Source: Burkholderia sp. (lineage in GTDB: Bacteria; Pseudomonadota; Gammaproteobacteria; Burkholderiales; Burkholderiaceae). Taken from it: 64,000 bases of DNA. Both the position numbers and the translations under genes were made by a program. Under the pieces are notes generated by a model. That model saw only the letters and a list, made by a program, of their open reading frames with translations. It was not told the origin of the DNA and searched no databases. Location: contig JAIRVP010000035.1 of the NCBI GenBank assembly GCA_031253835.1, positions 62,001 through 126,000 of the forward strand. The letters run 5' to 3'. The first letter of the stretch is position 1, and each line of letters opens with the position of its first letter. Of this stretch, positions 1 to 7,699 are shown one piece after another.

Positions 1-1021
1 TGAAATCACCACGACGGCCAACATCGATTACATCCAGATCGCGCGCGACACCATCAAGCGCATCGGCTACGACAACACCGACTACGGCATCGACTACAAG
101 GGTTGCGCGGTGCTCGTCGCGTACGACAAGCAGTCGCCGGACATCGCGCAGGGCGTCGATCGTGCACACGACGACAACCTCGACCAAGGCGCGGGCGACC
201 AGGGCCTGATGTTCGGCTATGCGTGCGACGAAACGCCGGAACTGATGCCGCTGCCGATCCACCTGTCGCACCGCCTCGTCGAGCGCCAGGCCAGCCTGCG
301 CCGCGACGGCCGCCTGCAATGGCTGCGCCCGGACGCGAAGTCGCAGGTCACGATCCGCTACGTCGACGGCAAGCCCGATTCGATCGACACCGTCGTGCTG
401 TCGACGCAGCACGCACCGGACATCGAGCTGCCGGCGCTGCGCGAAGCCGTGATCGAGGAAATCATCAAGCCGACGCTGCCGGCCGACCTGATCAAGGGCG
501 ACATCAAGTTCCTCGTGAACCCGACCGGCCGGTTCGTGATCGGCGGCCCGCAGGGCGATTGCGGCCTGACCGGCCGCAAGATCATCGTCGACACGTACGG
601 CGGTGCCGCACCGCACGGCGGCGGCGCGTTCTCGGGCAAGGATCCGTCGAAGGTCGACCGTTCGGCTGCTTATGCCGGCCGTTACGTCGCGAAGAACATC
701 GTCGCCGCCGGCCTCGCGTCGCGCGCGCTGATCCAGGTGTCGTACGCGATCGGCGTCGCCGAGCCGACCTCGGTGATGGTCAACACGTTTGGCACGGGCC
801 GCGTGCCGGATGCGGTGATCACGAAGCTCGTGCGCGAGCATTTCGACCTGCGTCCGAAGGGCATCATCAAGATGCTCGACCTGCTGCGTCCGATCTACGA
901 AAAGACCGCTGCCTACGGCCACTTCGGCCGCGAAGAGCCGGAATTCTCGTGGGAAGCGACCGACAAGGCACTCGCACTGGCCGAAGCGGCCGGCGTCGAG
1001 CCGACGGCACGCGTCGCGTAA
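1..1021 (+). CDS. metK: S-adenosylmethionine synthetase, 5' truncated by window edge
   Basis: MetK makes S-adenosylmethionine from ATP and methionine in the cytoplasm. The frame is open from base 2, so the first roughly 50-55 residues lie outside the window; the usual length is near 395 residues. The family signature [15 protein letters not shown] is present, as is the glycine-rich [16 protein letters not shown] loop that binds phosphate. The C-terminus is complete and is followed 20 bases later by a strong terminator, so metK ends its transcript. The family match is unambiguous. Confidence 0.97.
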   Translation, partial: EITTTANIDYIQIARDTIKRIGYDNTDYGIDYKGCAVLVAYDKQSPDIAQGVDRAHDDNLDQGAGDQGLMFGYACDETPELMPLPIHLSHRLVERQASLRRDGRLQWLRPDAKSQVTIRYVDGKPDSIDTVVLSTQHAPDIELPALREAVIEEIIKPTLPADLIKGDIKFLVNPTGRFVIGGPQGDCGLTGRKIIVDTYGGAAPHGGGAFSGKDPSKVDRSAAYAGRYVAKNIVAAGLASRALIQVSYAIGVAEPTSVMVNTFGTGRVPDAVITKLVREHFDLRPKGIIKMLDLLRPIYEKTAAYGHFGREEPEFSWEATDKALALAEAAGVEPTARVA

Positions 1022-1039
1022 GCGTCGTTCGCCCGCAAA

Positions 1040-1068
1040 GAAAAACCCCGGCTTGCCGGGGTTTTTTT
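1040..1068 (+). terminator. Rho-independent terminator of metK
   Basis: A 7-bp GC stem (CCCCGGC at 1046-1052 with GCCGGGG at 1055-1061) has a two-base loop. It is flanked by five A on the left and seven T on the right. This is a textbook intrinsic terminator just after the metK stop, and the A run could let it act in both directions. Confidence 0.93.
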
Positions 1069-1130
1069 ATGGGTTCCGATCGCCGGCGCAACGGCGGCGA
1101 TCATTGCGGGTCGTGCCCGCCGGCGCTCGT

Positions 1131-1472
1131 TCAGCGTGCGCCGAACCCGAACCAGCCGTTGCTGGCCGCGAGGCGGCGCGGGCGGTTGACGCGACGCTGC
1201 GGGCCGATCGCACGGCGCAGCGCGAGCGCGCGCAGCGACGACGGCTTCTGCAGCAGCGAGCGCAGGCCGGCGCGGCGTGCGAACGCCTGCGCGCTCATCA
1301 TCGAGAAAAATGCGTGGAACCACGCACGGATACCGTCCAGCCGGCTATGTGCGGGCGTACGCTCGGCCAGCGCCTGCGTGCGGGCGCGATGATGGCGCAG
1401 CGAGCGGGCGGGAGCGGACGGCGCGACGCGCTTCGCAGCGCGGCTGAGACGGGAAGTCAGACGGAATGGCAT
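1131..1472 (-). CDS. Hypothetical basic protein, convergent with metK
   Basis: This 113-residue frame (start chosen at MPFRLTSRLSRAAKR) is rich in Arg and Ala. It has one short hydrophobic patch (GIRAWFHAFFSMMSAQAF). I do not recognise a domain. A longer start at 1544 is possible. No clear ribosome binding site precedes either start. It fills the gap after metK, convergent to it, and could be a real small gene or a chance open frame in high-GC DNA. No function can be proposed. Confidence 0.35.
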   Translation of the reverse strand: MPFRLTSRLSRAAKRVAPSAPARSLRHHRARTQALAERTPAHSRLDGIRAWFHAFFSMMSAQAFARRAGLRSLLQKPSSLRALALRRAIGPQRRVNRPRRLAASNGWFGFGAR

Positions 1473-1824
1473 GTGAACGATGCTTCGCTTGTATGGATGG
1501 CGCCCTTGGGAGCGCACTGGTATGAACGGCCTCGGATGGCGCAACGGATCTTACCGAAACTCGCTGCGCGCCGCGCCCGCCAGAATTGACAGGCCGCGAC
1601 AGGCTACAGGGGATTCATGACGGGCAAAAGTCGCGATAAACCCTTGTGCCACAAGGCGTGTGCCGCATACCGCCTGTCGGTGAGGCCAGCGCCGCGCCGC
1701 ACAGTTCCCTTGAGCCAGATCAAATCGGCGATTGGCATGCCCCTGCGCACGACAATGGTGCTGTTCGCGGCATCCGGCGCCGATTTACAATCGTCACATT
1801 CACACAATAAACGTCTGGCATCCC
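1473..1824. other. Intergenic region upstream of the PhyH-type gene
   Basis: No convincing gene. It holds a perfect 7-1-7 inverted repeat (CCTTGTG-C-CACAAGG, 1642-1656), an FNR/Anr-like site (1710-1723) and a possible -10 box TACAAT (1786-1791) about 34 bases before the dioxygenase start. The regulatory readings are inferred from motif resemblance only. Confidence 0.4.
1710..1723. promoter_or_regulatory. FNR/Anr-like box
   Basis: TTGAGCCAGATCAA matches the FNR/Anr consensus TTGAT-N4-ATCAA with one mismatch. Its centre is about 81 bases before the start expected from the TACAAT box at 1786-1791, a spacing compatible with class I activation. It is a single motif hit and may be chance. Confidence 0.35.
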
Positions 1825-2598
1825 ATGTCGTCTCCATTGCAGTCGGAATCGATCCGCGCGCAAGTCGCGGAATTGCGCGAGCGCGGCTTCGTCGTCGCGC
1901 GTGGCCTGGTCGGCGAGCAGCAGTGCGCGACGCTCAGGCAGATCGCGGAGCGCCAGTTGCGTGAGGCCGCCGAGCCGATCGAATTCGAGGCCGACCTGCG
2001 CTATCCGGGCGCGCCGGAGTCGAAGCATGCGCCGGGCGGGCACACGGTGCGGCGGCTGCTCGATGCGTACTCGCGCGATCCGGCGTTTGCCGAGCGCGCG
2101 ATCGCACCCGAAATCGGCGCGTGGATGCGCGAGTATTTCGGCGAAGAACCCGTGCTGTCGCGCGCGCATCACAACTGCATGATGACGAAGCACCCCGCGT
2201 ACGGCAGCCTGACGGGCTGGCATCGCGATTTCCGCTACTGGTCGTTCGCGCGTCCCGACATGGTGTCGGTGTGGCTCGCGCTGGGGCCGGAAACGAACGA
2301 GAACGGCGCGCTGTGGCTCGTGCCGGGTTCGCATACGGCCGAATTCGGGCCGGAAGCATTCGACGACGCGAAGTTCTTCCGCAGCGACCTGCCGGAGAAC
2401 CGCAAGATGATCGACGCGGCCACGTGCCCGTCGTTGCAGACGGGCGACGTCGTGTTCTTCCACAGCAACACGCTGCATTCGGCCGGGCAGAACCGCTCCG
2501 ACCAGGTGAAGTTCTCGCTCGTGTACACGTACCACGGCGCAAGCAACCGGCCGATGCCCGGCACGCGCTCGGCGTCGAAGCCGGAAGTGCAGTTCTAG
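1825..2598 (+). CDS. Phytanoyl-CoA dioxygenase (PhyH) family protein
   Basis: A 257-residue protein of the Fe(II)/2-oxoglutarate-dependent PhyH family, cytoplasmic; members hydroxylate small organic substrates. The HxD iron motif is GWHRDF (His133, Asp135). The distal His and the 2-oxoglutarate-binding Arg fit HSNTLHSAGQNRS (about His218, Arg224). The start at 1825 was chosen because the 31 upstream codons are Cys/His-rich and unlike the family. The substrate cannot be read from sequence. It is followed by a short inverted repeat and stands as a single-gene unit. Confidence 0.85.
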   Translation: MSSPLQSESIRAQVAELRERGFVVARGLVGEQQCATLRQIAERQLREAAEPIEFEADLRYPGAPESKHAPGGHTVRRLLDAYSRDPAFAERAIAPEIGAWMREYFGEEPVLSRAHHNCMMTKHPAYGSLTGWHRDFRYWSFARPDMVSVWLALGPETNENGALWLVPGSHTAEFGPEAFDDAKFFRSDLPENRKMIDAATCPSLQTGDVVFFHSNTLHSAGQNRSDQVKFSLVYTYHGASNRPMPGTRSASKPEVQF

Positions 2599-2667
2599 GC
2601 GTGAAGCGGGCGGCGCGGCGAGGCCGCGATGCCCGGGCGATGCGGCGCATCGCCGGCGAATGAAGCA

Positions 2668-2697
2668 ACGGGCGGCCTGGCCGCCCGTTTCGTTTGG
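2668..2697 (+). terminator. Possible terminator after the PhyH gene
   Basis: ACGGGCGGCC (2668-2677) is complementary to GGCCGCCCGT (2679-2688) and is followed by TTTCGTTT. The perfect repeat leaves almost no loop, so the real stem is probably 8 bp. The T tract is interrupted, so strength is uncertain. Confidence 0.5.
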
Positions 2698-2746
2698 CGC
2701 GACCCGCGTGCGACGCGGGCCGTGCGTGCCTCGCGCGGCTGCGCGT

Positions 2747-2953
2747 TCAGCGCTTGCCGCCCGGCATCGCGAGGCCGATCAGGCCGGCGAACGATGCGAC
2801 GGCGCCGCCGACGATCAGCAGGATCGTCTTCGTCGCGGGCGAACCGGTGAAGAAGCGCGACATGCTGTCGTTGATCGAATGGAACGACTGGCCGCCGAAG
2901 TACAGCAGCATGACGCCGCCGACGAGCAGTGCAACCGAGATGACCCGGGACAT
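2747..2953 (-). CDS. DUF3185 family small membrane protein
   Basis: A 68-residue protein with two hydrophobic segments (about residues 3-20 and 42-62) joined by a polar loop with GQSFHSINDSMSRFFTG. This arrangement is typical of DUF3185 inner-membrane proteins, whose function is not known. The start at 2953 is preceded by GAGG seven bases away. A longer frame upstream (to 3139) has a composition unlike a protein and was rejected. It is divergent from the aldo-keto reductase at 3138. Confidence 0.8.
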   Translation of the reverse strand: MSRVISVALLVGGVMLLYFGGQSFHSINDSMSRFFTGSPATKTILLIVGGAVASFAGLIGLAMPGGKR

Positions 2954-3137
2954 ACCAACCTCGCAGAAACGGTGATTCGAGACGCCGCAGTGTAGGCGAC
3001 GACCGCGGTCGCGTCCATCGCCGTGCGCGCATCGGTCGCCTTCGTTACCATAGCCGTCGTGCGTTTTCCTCGCCGCCGCCGCGTGATCCGCGCGGCCGGC
3101 GCGCGCCCTCCCTCCGACGTCCTGACGGGAAATACTC

Positions 3138-4181
3138 ATGGCCTACGAAGCAGCTTCCGAACGTTATGCCGACATGCAATACCGCACCTGCGGCAAATCC
3201 GGGCTCAAACTGCCCGCGCTGTCGCTCGGCCTGTGGCACAACTTCGGCGATTCGACGCCGATCTCGACGCAGCGCGAGATCCTGCGCACCGCGTTCGACC
3301 TCGGCATCAACCACTTCGATCTCGCGAACAACTACGGGCCGCCGTACGGCAGCGCCGAAACCAACTTCGGCCGGCTGCTGAAGGAAGATTTCCGGCCGTA
3401 CCGTGACGAACTGCTGATCTCGACGAAGGCCGGCTGGGACATGTGGCCGGGGCCGTACGGCAGCGGCGGCGGGTCGCGCAAGTACGTGCTCGCGAGCCTC
3501 GACCAGAGCCTGCAGCGGATGGGGCTCGACTACGTCGACATCTTCTATTCGCACCGCTTCGATGCGCACACGCCGCTCGAGGAAACGGCGGGCGCGCTCG
3601 CGTCGGCCGTGCAGCAGGGCAAGGCGCTCTACATCGGCATTTCGTCGTACTCGGCCGCGAAGACGCGCGAGATGGCCGAGCTGCTCGCGCAATATCGCGT
3701 GCCGCTGCTGATCCACCAGCCGTCGTACAACATGTTGAACCGCTGGATCGAGAGCGACCTGCTCGGCACGCTCGACGACGTCGGCGCGGGCAGCATCGCG
3801 TTCACGCCGCTCGCGCAGGGCCTGCTCACGTCGAAGTACCTGAACGGCGTGCCGGCCGACGCGCGCGTGAACAAGCCGGGCGGCGGCTCGCTGAAGCAGG
3901 ATCACCTGAGCGCGGACAACCTCGAGCACGTGCGCAAGCTCAACGCGATCGCCGAGCGCCGCGGGCAGAGCCTCGCGCAGATGGCGCTGGCGTGGGTGCT
4001 GCGCGATGGCCGCGTGACGTCCGCGCTGATCGGCGCGAGCCGGGCGGAGCAGGTGCGTGAAAACGTCGGTGCGCTGAAGAACCTCGAATTCTCGGCGGAG
4101 GAACTCGCGGAGATCGATCGTTACGCGACCGAAGGCGGCATCAATCTGTGGGAAAAGCCGTCCACCGATCAGGCGATCTGA
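3138..4181 (+). CDS. yghZ: Aldo-keto reductase, YghZ/L-glyceraldehyde 3-phosphate reductase type
   Basis: A 347-residue NADPH-dependent AKR14-type enzyme. Family members reduce L-glyceraldehyde 3-phosphate and other aldehydes such as methylglyoxal. The barrel catalytic set is visible: Asp in NHFDLANNYGPPYGSAE, the Tyr in NNYGPP, Lys in ISTKAGWD and His in FYSHRFD. The C-terminal GASRAEQVRENVGAL segment binds the cofactor phosphate. Length matches E. coli YghZ (346 residues). The symbol follows the E. coli relative. The in vivo substrate is inferred from the family. Confidence 0.9.
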   Translation: MAYEAASERYADMQYRTCGKSGLKLPALSLGLWHNFGDSTPISTQREILRTAFDLGINHFDLANNYGPPYGSAETNFGRLLKEDFRPYRDELLISTKAGWDMWPGPYGSGGGSRKYVLASLDQSLQRMGLDYVDIFYSHRFDAHTPLEETAGALASAVQQGKALYIGISSYSAAKTREMAELLAQYRVPLLIHQPSYNMLNRWIESDLLGTLDDVGAGSIAFTPLAQGLLTSKYLNGVPADARVNKPGGGSLKQDHLSADNLEHVRKLNAIAERRGQSLAQMALAWVLRDGRVTSALIGASRAEQVRENVGALKNLEFSAEELAEIDRYATEGGINLWEKPSTDQAI

Positions 4182-4190
4182 CCGGGAGTC

Positions 4191-4225
4191 GATACGGCAT
4201 GCGAAACAATCTCGCGTGCCGTATC
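4191..4225 (+). terminator. Long hairpin after yghZ
   Basis: GATACGGCATGCGA (4191-4204) pairs with TCGCGTGCCGTATC (4212-4225) over 14 bp with one G-T wobble and a 7-base loop. It begins 9 bases after the yghZ stop. There is no T run, so it may stabilise the 3' end or act with Rho rather than terminate intrinsically. Confidence 0.45.
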
Positions 4226-4292
4226 ACGGGCAGGCAGGCAGCACGTCGCATCGCTGCGGTGCAGCGATGCGCGTGATACGCCGACAGTCGCG

Positions 4293-4478
4293 CTAGATCA
4301 GCGCAGGCAGCCCTTCAACGAGCAACACCGCGACGCCGACGCCGAGGATGACGCCGAGCACGCGCAGCAGGTTGTGACGGAATTCGGTTGCGCACGGTAC
4401 CGCGCCGAGAAATAGCGCTCCGGCCAGCGCCATCGGAATCAACAGGATGAAGTCGCCGATCGTGAAGTAGGTCGTCAT
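4293..4478 (-). CDS. Small conserved membrane protein, unknown function
   Basis: A 61-residue protein with two predicted membrane helices (about residues 8-29 and 38-57) separated by CATEFRHNLLR. GGAG lies 9 bases before the ATG at 4478. I do not recognise a family. It is leftward, convergent with yghZ and downstream of nothing obvious, so it is probably transcribed on its own. Confidence 0.6.
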   Translation of the reverse strand: MTTYFTIGDFILLIPMALAGALFLGAVPCATEFRHNLLRVLGVILGVGVAVLLVEGLPALI

Positions 4479-4743
4479 GCGTGTCTCCAGGTCTTGACCG
4501 AAGCCAGCGTGTCAGCGCTTGATTCGGCCCCATGCCGGGTGTTTCTAGTGTTGGTCCGACCCGTTTGCGAGCGGGGCGGTCAATTCGAGTATAGGCAACC
4601 GGCGGCGCTTTTCGCTATCCGAACCATTAAAAATCAGCGGAAAGCCGCGTCAATCACGCATTTTTCCTGCAAGTTGGACGAATGCCTTGCACGGATCTTT
4701 CCCGTTCCTTTCGATTTTCGCGGAATCATCGTATGTGTCCGAT

Positions 4744-4777
4744 GCGGGCCGCCGCATCCGCAGGCGCGGCGGCCCGC
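4744..4777 (-). terminator. Hairpin downstream of the EamA gene
   Basis: GCGGGCCGCCGC (4744-4755) is perfectly complementary to GCGGCGGCCCGC (4766-4777) with a 10-base loop. It starts 4 bases past the EamA stop codon on the minus strand. There is no T tract, so it is a stem-only or Rho-assisted terminator at best. Confidence 0.5.
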
Positions 4778-4781
4778 CCGC

Positions 4782-5669
4782 TCAGGCGCGCTCGGGTTGC
4801 GCGCGTGCGGCCGGTGCGCGGAACACGAGCGCGAGCCCAGCGATGATCGCGCCCATGCCGGCGAGCGCGAGCGGCGCCGGCCGGTTGCCGAGCCACACGG
4901 CATCCATCAGCGTGGTGACGACGGGCACGAGATAGAACAGGCTCGTCACGTTGACGAGATCGCCGCGCTGCATCAACCGGTAGAACAGCAGTTGCGCGAT
5001 CACCGAAATCACGATGCCGAGCCACAGCAGCGGGATGACGAATGCCCAGCTGATCTCGAACGACACCGGCCGGAACGGCACGATCGCGACGCACAGCGCG
5101 AGGCCGATCGCATTCTGCAGCGGCAGCACGTCGGCGGGCGCCGCGCGGACGCGCTTTTGCAGCAGCGAGCCGGCGGTCAGCGCGACGAGTGCGGTGAGCG
5201 CACACGCGATGCCTGCCGCCGACAGGCCGCCCGCACCGCCGCCCGCGCCGCGGCACACGACGAGCGCGAGCCCGGCCAGCGACAGCGCGAGACCCGCGAC
5301 GCGCACGGGCTGCCAGCGTCGCTCGACGATCGCGAGCGTGAGGATCGGCTGGACGCCGAGGATCGTTGCGAGCACACCGGGCGCGATCCCGCGCTCGAGT
5401 GCGAGCAGGTAGAAGATCGAATAGCCGCCCATCATCAGCAAGCCGGTCAGCGCGGCCATGCGCCGCTCGCCGCGCGGCGGCAGCCAGCGTTTGCGCATGA
5501 CGGCCAGCGCGAGCAAAACGAGCGACGCGAGTGCGAAGCGTGCGGTGAGAAACGCGAACGCGGATGCGTGACGCAGACCGAGTTCAGAGAAGATCGCGCC
5601 GCTGCTCCACAGCAGCACGAAGAGCGACGTCGCGCCATGCGCGGCGAGCGCGCGTTTGAACGAAACCAT
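4782..5669 (-). CDS. EamA/DMT-superfamily transporter (RhaT/YdcZ-like exporter)
   Basis: A 295-residue inner-membrane protein with about ten hydrophobic helices in two EamA repeats (roughly residues 10-140 and 150-285). The start at 5669 was chosen over 5705 because AGGTGG lies 7 bases upstream of it. Motifs such as LYLLALERGIAPG-like segments and QPILTLAIVERRW are typical of the family, whose members export amino acids or other metabolites. No substrate can be inferred. It stands alone, with about 650 bases of gene-free DNA upstream. Confidence 0.85.
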   Translation of the reverse strand: MVSFKRALAAHGATSLFVLLWSSGAIFSELGLRHASAFAFLTARFALASLVLLALAVMRKRWLPPRGERRMAALTGLLMMGGYSIFYLLALERGIAPGVLATILGVQPILTLAIVERRWQPVRVAGLALSLAGLALVVCRGAGGGAGGLSAAGIACALTALVALTAGSLLQKRVRAAPADVLPLQNAIGLALCVAIVPFRPVSFEISWAFVIPLLWLGIVISVIAQLLFYRLMQRGDLVNVTSLFYLVPVVTTLMDAVWLGNRPAPLALAGMGAIIAGLALVFRAPAARAQPERA

Positions 5670-6326
5670 GTGAATCCACCTGTCGAACGGATCGGAACGT
5701 TCCATCCGCGCGCGCAGCAACATGCGGTGCGTGACGACGCACGCACGGAAGCCGACGGGGGCGAATGGAAGACGAAACGGAAGCCGGCTGGTCAGCCGGC
5801 GCGCGCTGCCGGAGGGGGCGGCGCGGCGCCGACGAGCGGCGGTGCGACAGGCGGAGGAAGAACCGACGGATGCGCGCACGCCTGCGGCCGCGAGTCGAAC
5901 TGCGGCCGGGATTTTGCGAGGGCGGACGTGAGCGGATGCATCGTGTCGGAATGCGATTGAACGCGAATGAAAGCCAAAGGTACCGCAAGGCAGGCATCGA
6001 GCGCAACCACTGTCGGCGGCGTCGCATCGCGAACGAAGCGGTGCGTCGATCACGTGCGCGCCGCGGCGCCGGGCGGTTTCGGCGGGCAGTCACATTCGAC
6101 AGGGTATGATGGGGGTAACCGGGCGGGCAAGTACGTGCCCGGCGCAGTGGTTGATTGGAGACATTCGACGAATTCGCGGCACTTCGCCTGCTTCTTCTTC
6201 TTTTCGCGCTTCGATAAACCGTGAACAATGGGATGACGCGCAGCGCTCCGTCGAGAGCGGCGCGGATCGTGCATTTGCCGGCTCGCCAGCGAGCCGGGTT
6301 TCAAGATTCAAGAGTGGGGAACCATC
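5670..6326. other. Gene-poor region between the EamA gene and a small conserved gene
   Basis: About 650 bases without a credible gene. The open frames here are Arg-rich and lack ribosome binding sites. A pyrimidine-rich CTTCTTCTTCTTTTCG tract lies at about 6190-6205. A GGGCA/TGCCC hairpin lies near 6125-6140. The last 100 bases probably hold the promoter and leader of the gene at 6327. Confidence 0.4.
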
Positions 6327-6539
6327 ATGCATATCGGGTCGATTGTCTGCACTACCCATATCGCGGTGCCGAAGGGCGCGCGCGGCATCGTCCAGCGCAT
6401 CCTGGGCGACATGGCCATGGTGACCTGGTACGCGGGCGTGCCGGGTGAGTCGAAAGAACTCAACACCGAGCCGTTCTTTCTCGAGGACCTGATCGATACC
6501 GGCGAATCCGTACTGCCGGCCGGCGCGGCGCTTCACTAA
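6327..6539 (+). CDS. Small conserved protein, unknown function
   Basis: A 70-residue acidic protein with alternating hydrophobic residues (GIVQRILGDMAMVTWYAG). This resembles a small beta-barrel such as a KOW or SH3-like fold, but I cannot name a family. GTGGGGA precedes the ATG. There are no Cys pairs apart from one Cys in IVCTTH, no signal peptide and no membrane segment. It lies 57 bases before srkA and may share its transcript. It looks real because of its composition and its ribosome binding site. Confidence 0.6.
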   Translation: MHIGSIVCTTHIAVPKGARGIVQRILGDMAMVTWYAGVPGESKELNTEPFFLEDLIDTGESVLPAGAALH

Positions 6540-6595
6540 GCGCGCACCGCACCGGACGCTCGTCTTTCGGTCCGGCTGGCGGCACAATGCGGGGC

Positions 6596-7618
6596 ATGAC
6601 AGACGCCACTTCCGCTCCCGCTTCTCCCGCCAGCCCGCCGTTCGCCGGCCTCACGCCCGAGTGCGTGCTCGACGCGCTCGACAGCGTGCTGATGCCGGCC
6701 GGCCTGCGCACCGACGGGCGCCTGCTCGCCCTCAACAGCTACGAAAATCGCGTCTACCAGGTCGGCATCGAAGACGGCCCGCCGGTCGTCGCGAAGTTCT
6801 ATCGCCCGGCGCGCTGGTCGGATGACGCGATTCTCGAAGAGCATGCGTTCGTCGCCGAACTCGCCGCACGCGAGATTCCGGCGGTGCCCGCGCGCGCATT
6901 CGACGGCCGCACGCTGCACGCGTTCGACGGCTTCCGCTTCTCGGTGTTCGAGCGGCGCGGCGGCCGTGCACCCGATCTCGACCGCAGCGACACGCTCGAA
7001 TGGCTCGGCCGCTTCATCGGCCGGATTCACGCGGTCGGCGCGACCGAGCCGTATGTCGCGCGTCCCGTGCTCGACATCAACACGTTCGGCTACGAGCCGC
7101 GCGACTACCTGCTCGCGCACGATTTCATTCCGGATGACGTACGACCGGCCTACGAGACGGCCGTCACGCTCGCACTCGAAGGCGTCGAGGCCGCATTCGA
7201 GCGCGCGGGCGACATCCGCCTGCTGCGTACGCACGGCGACTGCCATCCGAGCAACGTGCTGTGGACCGATGCGGGCCCGCATTTCGTCGACTTCGACGAC
7301 AGCCGGATGGCGCCGGCGGTCCAGGATCTGTGGCTGCTGCTGCCGGGCGATCGCGAAGGCGCGTCGCGCGCGCTGGCGGACCTGCTCGCCGGTTACGAGG
7401 ATTTCTGCGAATTCGAGCCGCGCGAGCTGCATCTGGTCGAAGCACTGCGCACGCTGCGGCTGATCCACTACGCGGCATGGCTCGCGCGGCGCTGGGACGA
7501 TCCCGCGTTTCCCGCCGCCTTCCCGTGGTTCAACACGCATCGTTACTGGGAAGCGCGCGTGCTCGAATTGCGCGAGCAGATCGGCGCGATGCAGGAAGGG
7601 CCGCTCTGGCCCGTGTGA
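6596..7618 (+). CDS. srkA: Stress response Ser/Thr kinase SrkA (YihE/RdoA)
   Basis: A 340-residue cytoplasmic kinase of the APH-like fold. In E. coli SrkA counters stress-induced death linked to the MazEF system and the Cpx response. The nucleotide-binding region contains NSYENRVYQVG and the lysine VVAKFYRP. The catalytic loop is HGDCHPSNVLW, and the metal-binding Asp is in HFVDFDDSRMAP. The helical tail with RYWEARVLELREQIG is typical. ATG codons at 6587 and 6596 are both possible; 6596 was chosen because GCGGGG precedes it more closely. It is convergent with the calB-type gene. Confidence 0.92.
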   Translation: MTDATSAPASPASPPFAGLTPECVLDALDSVLMPAGLRTDGRLLALNSYENRVYQVGIEDGPPVVAKFYRPARWSDDAILEEHAFVAELAAREIPAVPARAFDGRTLHAFDGFRFSVFERRGGRAPDLDRSDTLEWLGRFIGRIHAVGATEPYVARPVLDINTFGYEPRDYLLAHDFIPDDVRPAYETAVTLALEGVEAAFERAGDIRLLRTHGDCHPSNVLWTDAGPHFVDFDDSRMAPAVQDLWLLLPGDREGASRALADLLAGYEDFCEFEPRELHLVEALRTLRLIHYAAWLARRWDDPAFPAAFPWFNTHRYWEARVLELREQIGAMQEGPLWPV

Positions 7619-7655
7619 AGGCGCGCGCGGCATTCACGCCGCGCGGCAGGCTTGC

Positions 7656-7685
7656 ACGGGCCGCGGCGCGATGCGCGCGGCCCGT
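7656..7685. terminator. Hairpin between convergent srkA and aldehyde dehydrogenase genes
   Basis: ACGGGCCGCG (7656-7665) pairs perfectly with CGCGGCCCGT (7676-7685), with a 10-base loop. The position between two convergent stops suggests a shared 3' structure. It lacks a T tract on either strand. Confidence 0.45.
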
Positions 7686-7699
7686 CCGGTGCGACTGCC

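Noticed and set aside
4494..5960. A 488-codon frame opposite the EamA transporter
   Set aside because: Arg/Glu/His/Gln-rich antisense reading without a domain; the minus strand encodes the transporter.
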